From NCBI RefSeq assembly GCF_040931995.1, contig NZ_CP162412.1, forward strand, positions 2,891,001 to 2,955,000: 64,000 nucleotides of DNA, given 5' to 3'. Position numbers and translations under genes: made by a program. Origin of the DNA: Pelagovum sp. HNIBRBA483. GTDB lineage: Bacteria; Pseudomonadota; Alphaproteobacteria; Rhodobacterales; Rhodobacteraceae. Under the pieces are notes generated by a model. It did no database searches, was not told the DNA's origin, and saw only the letters and a program-made list of their open reading frames with translations. Positions 54,049 through 61,369 of the stretch are shown piece after piece. Position 1 is the stretch's first letter. Every line of letters starts with the position of its first letter.

Positions 54049-54394
54049 CGCGCACCCCCGTCAGCCGCCCCACGAGGAGAAACGTTCCTACCCCTGCGAG
54101 GATCGTCAGCACCGTCGAGCCGATAATCGCCACCGCCAGCGCCGTTCCATGCGTCGCCAGCTTGTCGAGATGCCCAACCACGCCAACGCCCGCAGGCACA
54201 AACAGCAACGACAGATGCGCCAGCAGCACCTTGGTCGTCGGCTGGATCAGCTCCCCCAGTTTCGGAAACAGCACAAAGCTGATGAACAGCGCCGCCATGC
54301 CGATCACCGGCCCCGGCAACGGCAGGCCCAACACCCGCGCCGCAACCTCACCGCCCAATTGGTACAGGAGCAGTATGGTCAGATGCAGAATCAT
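54041..54394 (-). CDS. lrgA: CidA/LrgA family holin-like protein
   Basis: A 117-residue membrane protein with four hydrophobic segments. The CidA/LrgA signature covers LPLPGPVIGMAALFISFVL and LLAHLSLLFVPAGVGVVGHL. Its ATG overlaps the cobN stop (ATGA), so it is translated from the cobalamin message. Partner of LrgB. A role beside corrinoid genes is not established. Confidence 0.9.
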   Translation of the reverse strand: MILHLTILLLYQLGGEVAARVLGLPLPGPVIGMAALFISFVLFPKLGELIQPTTKVLLAHLSLLFVPAGVGVVGHLDKLATHGTALAVAIIGSTVLTILAGVGTFLLVGRLTGVRDE

Positions 54395-57300
54395 GCCACG
54401 TCTCCACGCACCAGCGCCGCAATCCGCGCCCGTGCCGAGTTCGACCTCGGCTGCCAAAGCCCCCGATCAATCGCCTCCTGCAAACGCTCGGCAATCTCGT
54501 GCAGTGCCGGTTCGTTATGTTCTTCAATGAATGCGCGCGTGGCGTCATCCTCGAGGAAAGCGCTTTCCACCAAATCAAAATGATGCCCGCGCACCGCGCC
54601 GGTGGTCGCCGCGAAGGCAAAAAGATAATCCACCGTCGCCGCGATCTCGAAGGCACCTTTGTAGCCGTGCCGCTTCACGCCCTCGATCCACTTCGGGTTC
54701 ACCACGCGGCTGCGCACCACACGTCCAATCTCGTCATCCAGCGTCCGTATCACGGGGCGTTCAGGGCGCGAATGGTCATTGTGATAGATCGGCCTGTCGC
54801 GCCCTTGCAGGCTCGAAACAGCCGCCGCCGCGCCGCCTTCGAACTGATAGTAATCATCGCTGTCGAGAATATCGTGCTCGCGGTTGTCTTGGTTTTGCAC
54901 GATGGCTTCGACCTCGCCCAGCCGCGCGGCAAACCCTTCGCGGTCGCGCACGCCTTCCTGCCCCGCGCCATAGGCATAGCCGCCCCATTCAAGGTAGGCA
55001 TTGCCCAGATCCGCCTTGTCGTTCCAGATCCGCTCGTCGATCAGCGCCTGCAATCCCGCGCCATAGGCCCCCGGTTTCGAGCCATAGACCCGCGCGGCAT
55101 TGCCCCCCTCGCGCACCCGCGCTGCGGCGGGGTTCTGGTCAGCGCCTTCCTCAAGCGCCTGCACCGCCCGCGCCGCACTGTCCACCAGCGCAATCAGTTG
55201 CGGAAACGCATCACGGAAGAAGCCCGAAACCCGCAACGTCACATCGACGCGCGGCCGCCCCAAAGCGCCCTCCGGCAAAATCTCGAAGCCCGTCACCCGC
55301 CGGTTCGCACTGTCCCATTTCGGCTTAACGCCCATCAGCGCCAGCGCCTGCGCAATGTCATCGCCGCCGGTGCGCATATTGGCCGTGCCCCAAGCTGTCA
55401 CCAGCATCGTGCGCGGCCAATCGCCATGATCTTGCAGGTATTTCTCGATCAGCAGGTTCGCCGATTTCCATCCCAGCGCCCACGCTGTCGGCGTCGGCAC
55501 GGCGCGACTGTCCACGCTGAAGAAGTTCTTGCCGGTCGGCAGCACGTCCATCCGCCCCCGCGTCGGCGCGCCGGATGGCCCCGGCGCGATTGCTTTGCCG
55601 TCCAGCCCACGCAACAGCGCAACCCCTTCCTCCGGCCCGCAGGCCGCGACGGTTGGCATGATCCGCTCGCGGATTTCGGCCATCACCTCAGCCGACGCCG
55701 GCCCCGGTGCTTCCACCAGCCCGTCCACCATCTGCGCCGACAAAAGCTCCAATCGCTCGACCGTATCGCCCGCACTGCGCCAAGCGCCTGCGTCCAGCGC
55801 GTTCAACGCCTCAGGCCGCGCGGCCTCCCAAGGTTCCGCCATATCGCAGTCGAGCGGATCAAACCCCAGCGCCAGATCATCCGCAAGCGCCCGCAACAGC
55901 GACGCATCGCGCCCCTTGCCCGCGCCCCTCGGCACCCGCGCCAGCGCGATGGCCAGATCACGCGCCTGCACACCCTCCGGCGATTGGCCAAAAATATGCA
56001 AACCGTCGCGAATCTGCGCCTCTTTCAACTCACAAAGGTATGCATCGAGCTTCGCCAGATCCTGCTCCGCATCGCCCTGCATGCCCACATCAGCAGCAAG
56101 CCCAGTCACCTCGGAAAGCGAGAGGATTTCCTTGCGCAAATGCGTGATCCGGCGCGGGTCGACCCCCGCCGCCTCGTAATATTCGTCCACCAACGCTTCC
56201 AGATCGCGCAACGGTCCATAGCTCTCGGCGCGGGTCAGTGGCGGCGTGAGGTGATCAATGATCACCGCCTGCGCACGGCGCTTCGCCTGCGTGCCCTCAC
56301 CCGGATCGTTGACGATAAACGGATAGAGATGCGGCACCGGCCCAAGGATCGCCTCCGGCCAGCATGTCTCTGACAGCGCCAGCGCCTTACCCGGTAACCA
56401 TTCAAGGTTCCCGTGCTTGCCCATATGCACGATCGCATCGGCATCAAAGCTATTCCGCAGCCAAAAATAAAAGGCGAGGTAATTATGCGGCGGCACCAGA
56501 TCCGCCGCGTGATACGTCTCCGTCGGATCGACGTTATAACCCCGCGCGGGTTGCAGCCCCACCACGACATTTCCGTATTGCATGACCGACAGCTTGAAGC
56601 GCCCGCAATCCACAGCGCCCGCCTCAAAGAACGGGTCCGCTTCAGGCTTGCCCCAGCGTGCCTCGATGTCCCGCCGCAGCTCCCACGGCAACTGCCCATA
56701 GGCACGCTCGTAATCGCCAAGTGACAGATCCACACCGCCCGTCCGCACCGCGCGGTCAGTCAGCCAGTTCGTCGGCCCCGCCATCATCTGATCCATCAGC
56801 GCCTTTGCGTCAGCAGGGGCGGCATGGGTGCGATAGCCTGCCTCCTCCAACAGCCGGATCACATGCACCGTCCCCGCCGGCGTATCGAGGCCAACGCCAT
56901 TCGCCAGCCGCCCGTCCTTGTTGGGGTAGTTCGCCAATACCAGCGCAACACGCCGCTCGGTCACATCCTTGCCCCGCAGCCGCGCCCAAGATGCCGCCAG
57001 CGCCACCACGAAATCTATCCGGTCGCCCCGCGCCTGATAGGTGGCAATCGGGCATTCCGTCGCCTCGTCAAAAAACGCTTCCCCCTTGAAGCTGATCGCA
57101 CGGCTCAGGATGCGGCCGTCCACCTCCGGCAGCGCAACGTTCATCGCGATGTCCCGTGCAGACAGGCCCGTCAGCCCCTCGTCCCAGCTTGCCTCCGATC
57201 CTCCCGACAACACGACCTGAAACACCGGCGCATCATGCGCCGCTTTCATCGCCAGCGGATTGGCTGGCCCCTCATCGCCCTCATGCGGACTGCCTACCGC

Positions 57301-58101
57301 GAAGGAGGTACAGTTCAGGATCACGCTCGGTGGCGCGGCGGTGAAAAGATGCTCCAGCGTCGCCACGCTGACCGGATCTTTCAGCGATGCCACGAACACC
57401 GGCAATGGGTTCAACCCCGCCCGCAGCAAAGCCCGTGTCAGCCGGTTGATCGGGTTCAACCCCGCACCCTGCACCAAGGCACGGTAAAATACCACCGGCA
57501 CCACCGGCGCGCCTTCGGTCCAGCTGGCCTGCACATCCGCAAGGTCCGCACGATCCGCACCCGGCCAGTAGATGCCCGCCCGCAGCAAGGGCCGCGCTGC
57601 TTCAGGCTTCTCGCTGCCATCCAGCATCGTCTGCGCATAGGACAGGAACGCCGCCGCGTTTTGCGGCCCGCCCTCCACCAGATAGGCCCAAAGCGCATCG
57701 TAATCCGCTTCTTCAACGGTCGAGAGCGCCCGCAACTCCGCATCCGGCTTGTCATCGCCGGGGAGGAGCGCCACCGGCACACCCGCCTCCCGCAACCGCG
57801 CCGCATATTGCTCGACGCCATAGCGCCAGTAACCCACGCCGCCCAGCACCCGCGCAATCACCAGTTTCGAGCGCGTTGCACATTGATCAAGGTGCAGATC
57901 GACAGACATCGGATGCTGAAGATGCATCATATTCGCCAGCCGCAAGCGCGGCGGCGCATCCATCTCCGCCCGCGCCACCGACAGCCCCGCCAGCTCGGTA
58001 TCAGCGGCAGAGATAACCACCACATCCGCAGGCGTCTGCCCTAGATCGACAGGCTCTTTCCCGTCGTCAATGCTTCCTGGCGTGGCGGCAAGGAGATGCA
58101 T
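54391..58101 (-). CDS. cobN: Cobaltochelatase subunit CobN
   Basis: A 1236-residue large subunit of the ATP-dependent cobaltochelatase CobNST, which inserts cobalt into hydrogenobyrinic acid a,c-diamide in the aerobic cobalamin pathway. The BchH/CobN fold is shown by ILNCTSFAVGSPHEGDE, ALVLANYPNKDGRLANGVG, HNYLAFYFWLRNSFDADAIV, HMGKHGNLEWLPGKALAL and LVTAWGTANMRTGGDDIAQA. Length is close to that of other CobN proteins. It overlaps the GNAT gene by 1 bp and lrgA by 4 bp. CobS and CobT are not in this window. Confidence 0.97.
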   Translation of the reverse strand: MHLLAATPGSIDDGKEPVDLGQTPADVVVISAADTELAGLSVARAEMDAPPRLRLANMMHLQHPMSVDLHLDQCATRSKLVIARVLGGVGYWRYGVEQYAARLREAGVPVALLPGDDKPDAELRALSTVEEADYDALWAYLVEGGPQNAAAFLSYAQTMLDGSEKPEAARPLLRAGIYWPGADRADLADVQASWTEGAPVVPVVFYRALVQGAGLNPINRLTRALLRAGLNPLPVFVASLKDPVSVATLEHLFTAAPPSVILNCTSFAVGSPHEGDEGPANPLAMKAAHDAPVFQVVLSGGSEASWDEGLTGLSARDIAMNVALPEVDGRILSRAISFKGEAFFDEATECPIATYQARGDRIDFVVALAASWARLRGKDVTERRVALVLANYPNKDGRLANGVGLDTPAGTVHVIRLLEEAGYRTHAAPADAKALMDQMMAGPTNWLTDRAVRTGGVDLSLGDYERAYGQLPWELRRDIEARWGKPEADPFFEAGAVDCGRFKLSVMQYGNVVVGLQPARGYNVDPTETYHAADLVPPHNYLAFYFWLRNSFDADAIVHMGKHGNLEWLPGKALALSETCWPEAILGPVPHLYPFIVNDPGEGTQAKRRAQAVIIDHLTPPLTRAESYGPLRDLEALVDEYYEAAGVDPRRITHLRKEILSLSEVTGLAADVGMQGDAEQDLAKLDAYLCELKEAQIRDGLHIFGQSPEGVQARDLAIALARVPRGAGKGRDASLLRALADDLALGFDPLDCDMAEPWEAARPEALNALDAGAWRSAGDTVERLELLSAQMVDGLVEAPGPASAEVMAEIRERIMPTVAACGPEEGVALLRGLDGKAIAPGPSGAPTRGRMDVLPTGKNFFSVDSRAVPTPTAWALGWKSANLLIEKYLQDHGDWPRTMLVTAWGTANMRTGGDDIAQALALMGVKPKWDSANRRVTGFEILPEGALGRPRVDVTLRVSGFFRDAFPQLIALVDSAARAVQALEEGADQNPAAARVREGGNAARVYGSKPGAYGAGLQALIDERIWNDKADLGNAYLEWGGYAYGAGQEGVRDREGFAARLGEVEAIVQNQDNREHDILDSDDYYQFEGGAAAAVSSLQGRDRPIYHNDHSRPERPVIRTLDDEIGRVVRSRVVNPKWIEGVKRHGYKGAFEIAATVDYLFAFAATTGAVRGHHFDLVESAFLEDDATRAFIEEHNEPALHEIAERLQEAIDRGLWQPRSNSARARIAALVRGDVA

Positions 58102-58574
58102 CAGGCACCCCCTTCAGGCATGCCCATGCGGCGCTCCATAAAGATTGAATGCGGCCCTTCCTGATAGTCGCCAAATGGCCCACTCATGGCAAAGCCGTGT
58201 CGCGCATAAAGCCTGTGCGCCTCGTAAAGGTCATCACCCGATTCCAGCCGCATCCACTGCAGCGCTTGCGCCTCTGCCGCCGCGATAAGCGCCTCGACCA
58301 AAGCCGCGCCAGCCCCTCGCCCGCGCCCTTCCGGCGAAACGAAGACGGATTTCACCTCGCCATAGTCACCCTTGTTCGCCAGCGCCGCGCAGCCGACAGC
58401 CGCGCCATCAGCCTCCGCGATGAAAAAACGCACATGTGGTTCCGCCAATGCCTCGGCCGGCAGCGCAAAGACATGCTCCGGCGGATATTTCGCCGCCATG
58501 AACGCATGGCTCTGCGCCAAAAGCGCCCGCCCTTCCGCGCTCAACGGGTTAGCCTGACGGACGCGGATGCTCAT
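58101..58574 (-). CDS. GNAT family N-acetyltransferase in the cobalamin operon
   Basis: A 157-residue GNAT acetyltransferase. The acetyl-CoA-binding motif is VFVSPEGRGRGAGAALVEAL, and the C-terminal block is YEAHRLYARHGFAMSGPFGDY, ending SIFMERRM. The small-molecule or protein target is unknown. It overlaps cobW by 4 bp and cobN by 1 bp, so it is embedded in the operon, but no cobalamin step is known to need it. Confidence 0.88.
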   Translation of the reverse strand: MSIRVRQANPLSAEGRALLAQSHAFMAAKYPPEHVFALPAEALAEPHVRFFIAEADGAAVGCAALANKGDYGEVKSVFVSPEGRGRGAGAALVEALIAAAEAQALQWMRLESGDDLYEAHRLYARHGFAMSGPFGDYQEGPHSIFMERRMGMPEGGA

Positions 58575-59644
58575 GCCACCAGCGCTGCCTCGATGGCCGC
58601 GCGGTCCAGCCCCGCCTCACCGATCACCACAAGCCGCGTCTGGCGTGGCGCGGTTCCAAAGGGCTGATCGAAATACGTCTCGATCCGAGGCCCAACGGCC
58701 TGCAAGGTCATCCGCATCGGCTTACCTGAAACGGCAACAAAACCCTTCAGCCGCAAAATATCATGCGCGCGGATCACATCCGCCACCCGCTCGGAATAGC
58801 TCTTTGGGTCTGCAATCTCGCCCAGCGTCACCACAAAGCTTTCAAACTCGTCATGCCCATGCTCATGCTCATGGTCGTGATGGTGATCGTCATCATGGTC
58901 GTCATCATCGTGGTGGTGATGGTGATGCACTTCGTGGCGGGACTCCAGATCGCTCTCCGCACCGATGCCCTGCCCCAGCAGCACATCAACCGGCAGCGCG
59001 CCCATCGTCGCTTTCACCACCTGCACCCCGTCACGGCTCTGGGCCTTCAACTTGGCGCTCAGTGCATCAGCTTCCTCGGCGGTTAACAGGTCCGTCTTGT
59101 TGACAACGATCATATCCGCACAGGCCACCTGATCCTCGAACAGCTCCGAAAGCGGCGTTTCGTGGTCAAGGTTCTCGTCCAGCTTCCGCTGCGCATCAAC
59201 AGCCGCCACCGAATGCGCAAACCGGCCTTCGCTGACGGCCTTACCGTCCACCACAGTGACCACACCGTCTACCGTCACCTTGGTCGAAATTCCGGGCCAG
59301 TTGAACGCCCGCACCAGCGGCTGCGGCAGCGCAAGGCCGGAGGTTTCGATCACGATGTGATCCGGCTTGTTTTCACGCTCAAGGAGCTTCTCCATCGTCG
59401 GGATGAAATCGTCCGCCACGGTGCAGCAGATGCAGCCGTTCGACAGCTCCATCACATCCTCTTCGGTGCAGGTTTCCTCCCCGCATCCTTTCAGGATATC
59501 GCCATCAACGCCCAGATCACCAAACTCGTTGATGATGAGCGCGATCCTTTTGCCATTGGCATTTTGCAGCATATGGCGGATCAATGTTGTCTTGCCGGCT
59601 CCGAGAAAGCCGGTAACGACGGTTGCGGGAATCTTGGCAGGCAT
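58571..59644 (-). CDS. cobW: CobW family GTP-binding metallochaperone
   Basis: A 357-residue G3E-family GTPase linked to cobalt delivery for cobalamin synthesis. Walker A is TVVTGFLGAGKTTLIRHM, the metal motif is NGCICCTV, and the guanine-specificity motif is VVNKTDLLT. Between about residues 238 and 265 there is a His/Asp-rich linker with six consecutive histidines (HHHHHHDDDDHDDD), a likely metal-loading site. The C-terminal CobW domain follows. It is the first gene of the series cobW-GNAT-cobN-lrgA-lrgB-cobO, divergent from the DUF1636 gene. Confidence 0.95.
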   Translation of the reverse strand: MPAKIPATVVTGFLGAGKTTLIRHMLQNANGKRIALIINEFGDLGVDGDILKGCGEETCTEEDVMELSNGCICCTVADDFIPTMEKLLERENKPDHIVIETSGLALPQPLVRAFNWPGISTKVTVDGVVTVVDGKAVSEGRFAHSVAAVDAQRKLDENLDHETPLSELFEDQVACADMIVVNKTDLLTAEEADALSAKLKAQSRDGVQVVKATMGALPVDVLLGQGIGAESDLESRHEVHHHHHHDDDDHDDDHHHDHEHEHGHDEFESFVVTLGEIADPKSYSERVADVIRAHDILRLKGFVAVSGKPMRMTLQAVGPRIETYFDQPFGTAPRQTRLVVIGEAGLDRAAIEAALVA

Positions 59645-59716
59645 GATGGACTCCGTTATCTGACGTGTCTGATGTGGCCCAAACGGGCCGGAATGAAAAG
59701 GTCGGGATCACAATCG

Positions 59717-60046
59717 ATGGCGGATCGGATCACAATTTGCAGCACTTGCGCCGAGGGTGAGGGCCGTGCCCTCGCTGCCTCCCTGCGCACGCGCATTGCA
59801 GAGTTGGGTCTGGCCACCGAAGTCACCGAGATCGACTGCATGATCGTCTGCGGCCAACCCGTTACCGTCTCTGTGCGGGCCGAGGGCAAGGCAGCGTATC
59901 TGTTTTCAGGCGTTGATCCGGCCACACAAGTGGCCGATCTCGCCGCCTTCGCCGCCCTGTATGAGGCCACACCGGACGGGATCATCGAAGATGCCCGTCC
60001 GGCTGGTGAACTCAGGTTCAAGCTTATCGGCCGCATACCGGCCTAG
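59717..60046 (+). CDS. DUF1636 family protein (cobalamin-locus metal-binding protein)
   Basis: A 109-residue DUF1636 protein, thioredoxin-like ferredoxin type by pattern, with cysteines in ITICSTCAEGEG and in EIDCMIVCGQPVTV. It is typically found in cobalamin loci of this group; biochemical role unknown, metal binding or redox inferred from the cysteines. I use ATG 59717; an in-frame ATG at 59693 is possible and neither has a strong ribosome site. It is on the opposite strand to every neighbouring cobalamin gene and overlaps the end of cbtA by 4 bp. Confidence 0.83.
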   Translation: MADRITICSTCAEGEGRALAASLRTRIAELGLATEVTEIDCMIVCGQPVTVSVRAEGKAAYLFSGVDPATQVADLAAFAALYEATPDGIIEDARPAGELRFKLIGRIPA

Positions 60047-60720
60047 GCTTTACGCGCCCAAAGAGCACCCGCGATACTGCCCAGCATTACCCAGCTTGCC
60101 GCCGCTACGCCCAGCGAGCGCGTCACGAAATGCGATGCCAGTTCCGGCGGCGCGATCCCGTAATAGGCGTCCAGATGCGGCGCACCGATCACATGCGGTG
60201 CGGCGATCAACAGCACACCGACCGCAATGCCCGCAGCATTTCGCACATAGGTCATGGAGGCGATGCCCAGCAAGGTCGCGAGCACACAGCCCGCCCACCA
60301 AATTTGCCGCGCACCAAGGTCGGCAGCGGCCGTTCCGGGCAGCTCAGGTGGCAGCCCGAAGGCCGGGGCCAATTGCACAGCGATGAAGCCCGCAAGCCCC
60401 CACACCGCACCCACGCGGCCATTGACTTCGTGCCCTGTACGCTTCGCCAGCGCAAAGCCCGCGACCATGACAAAAGCGAAGCCCGTGTAAGCCACGAGGT
60501 TCATCGCAACAGTGCCGATATGACGCCCCATATCGCCCCAGATCGGCGGCGCACCCGCCTCAGACTCGGCACCGCCCACGCTGAAATGCACGCGCGCGCC
60601 GGTTTCATACAGCTCCCCCTCCATCAGAAGGGGAACCACAAACATGAATTGGAGAATGGCTGCGAGAACGCCCACAGCCACACCAGCGAACAACGCGCTG
60701 GTCACTAGATTTTTTGCCAT
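60043..60720 (-). CDS. cbtA: CbtA family cobalt transporter subunit
   Basis: A 225-residue membrane protein of the CbtA family, predicted cobalt transporters regulated by cobalamin. Five or so hydrophobic segments are visible, beginning SALFAGVAVGVLAAILQFMF, with AVWGLAGFIAVQLAPAFGLP and LVAYTGFAFVMVAGFAL. It begins 21 bp after cbtB and is probably under the same riboswitch. Confidence 0.93.
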   Translation of the reverse strand: MAKNLVTSALFAGVAVGVLAAILQFMFVVPLLMEGELYETGARVHFSVGGAESEAGAPPIWGDMGRHIGTVAMNLVAYTGFAFVMVAGFALAKRTGHEVNGRVGAVWGLAGFIAVQLAPAFGLPPELPGTAAADLGARQIWWAGCVLATLLGIASMTYVRNAAGIAVGVLLIAAPHVIGAPHLDAYYGIAPPELASHFVTRSLGVAAASWVMLGSIAGALWARKA

Positions 60721-60741
60721 TGGACTGGTGTCAGTCAGCGC

Positions 60742-60915
60742 TTAGTGGCAGGGGAACGCGATGGCGTGGCGCTGATCGTGAGCCACATCATGCATTGCCG
60801 ATGCGTGGCTAAAGCCAGCCGCAAAAACCAGCCCGAGGCCGAACAGCGCAGCAAAACCGATGGCCAACAGATCGTTGGATGCAGCAGCCTTTGCGGTTGC
60901 GAAAGAATTGGTCAT
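60742..60915 (-). CDS. cbtB: CbtB family small cobalt transport protein
   Basis: A 57-residue protein with one transmembrane segment (LLAIGFAALFGLGLVFAAGF) and a His-rich C-terminal tail (HDVAHDQRHAIAFPCH), the CbtB hallmark. The tail may bind cobalt on the outside of the membrane. The ATG at 60915 follows an AGGAG site. First gene behind the cobalamin riboswitch, followed closely by cbtA. Confidence 0.93.
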   Translation of the reverse strand: MTNSFATAKAAASNDLLAIGFAALFGLGLVFAAGFSHASAMHDVAHDQRHAIAFPCH

Positions 60916-60930
60916 GTCTTCATCTCCTGT

Positions 60931-60948
60931 CCCGTCACACCCGACGGG
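60931..60948 (-). promoter_or_regulatory. Hairpin next to the cbtB ribosome-binding site
   Basis: On the minus strand CCCGTC (60948-60943) pairs with GACGGG (60936-60931) around a 6-nt loop, ending a few nucleotides before the AGGAG of cbtB. It lies between the riboswitch core and the start codon and has no U-run. This fits an expression-platform hairpin acting on translation, but the mechanism is inferred. Confidence 0.5.
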
Positions 60949-60964
60949 GATTGGGTTGCATTCG

Positions 60965-61151
60965 CAAGGCCGGTCTCCTGGCTCGCGGGTCGTGGCGCGT
61001 CGTCGCCTTCCCGGGAAAATCCCAGTGGCAAATGACGGGCGCTCACCGCTTACAGTCGCGGGGGCGGCTGTGGTTTTGTGCCTCCTGTCTGGATCGGCCC
61101 GCACCACATTCCCATTTCATCCCCGGACGCTTTGCGCCTGATCGGGGAACC
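60965..61151 (-). ncRNA. Cobalamin riboswitch upstream of cbtBA
   Basis: The minus strand carries the conserved cobalamin-riboswitch elements in order: GGTTCCCC near 61150, GGGAATGTGGTGCGGGCCGA near 61110-61090, GCCGCCCCCGCGACTGTAAG around 61067-61048, and the B12 box AGCCAGGAGACCGGC at 60983-60969. It precedes cbtB by about 50 nt. Adenosylcobalamin binding is expected to reduce cbtBA expression, which fits a cobalt-uptake operon. The outer P1 boundaries are approximate. Confidence 0.93.
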
Positions 61152-61247
61152 ATGCCCGCCCTACATGCGCTTCGATCTCCGCTTCCGTCAAGGTGATTTC
61201 CGACACTGCAATGCGTTCTTGCGGCGCGCAGACAATCCCGAAACAGG

Positions 61248-61319
61248 TCCACAAAACGCAATATCTTGTGGATAAGTCGCGGAATACCGCTGCATCATGG
61301 GGTCAAACGTTGACTCAAC
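61248..61319. promoter_or_regulatory. Inverted repeats and a DnaA-box-like site upstream of smc
   Basis: TCCACAA (61248-61254) and TTGTGGA (61266-61272) form a 7-bp inverted repeat with an 11-bp spacer. The right arm extends into TGTGGATAA (61267-61275), the reverse complement of the consensus DnaA box TTATCCACA. About 30 bp on, GTCAA-ACG-TTGAC (61302-61314) overlaps GTTGA-C-TCAAC (61309-61319). The gap lies between the riboswitch and smc, so these could be promoter-control sites for smc. No binding protein is demonstrated. Confidence 0.4.
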
Positions 61320-61369
61320 GGCCCTCCCCCCTCCAGATTTGTAGGATCAGAATCACCAGAGGCAGGCAT

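Noticed and set aside
54499-58044. Long plus-strand frames (up to 624 and 406 codons)
   Set aside because: Antisense shadows of cobN, rich in Arg, His and Pro with no recognisable family.
59676-59689. GGCCC-AAAC-GGGCC hairpin upstream of the DUF1636 gene
   Set aside because: Short, without U-tract or a clear relation to a ribosome site. It could be a promoter-proximal structure but there is nothing to support it.
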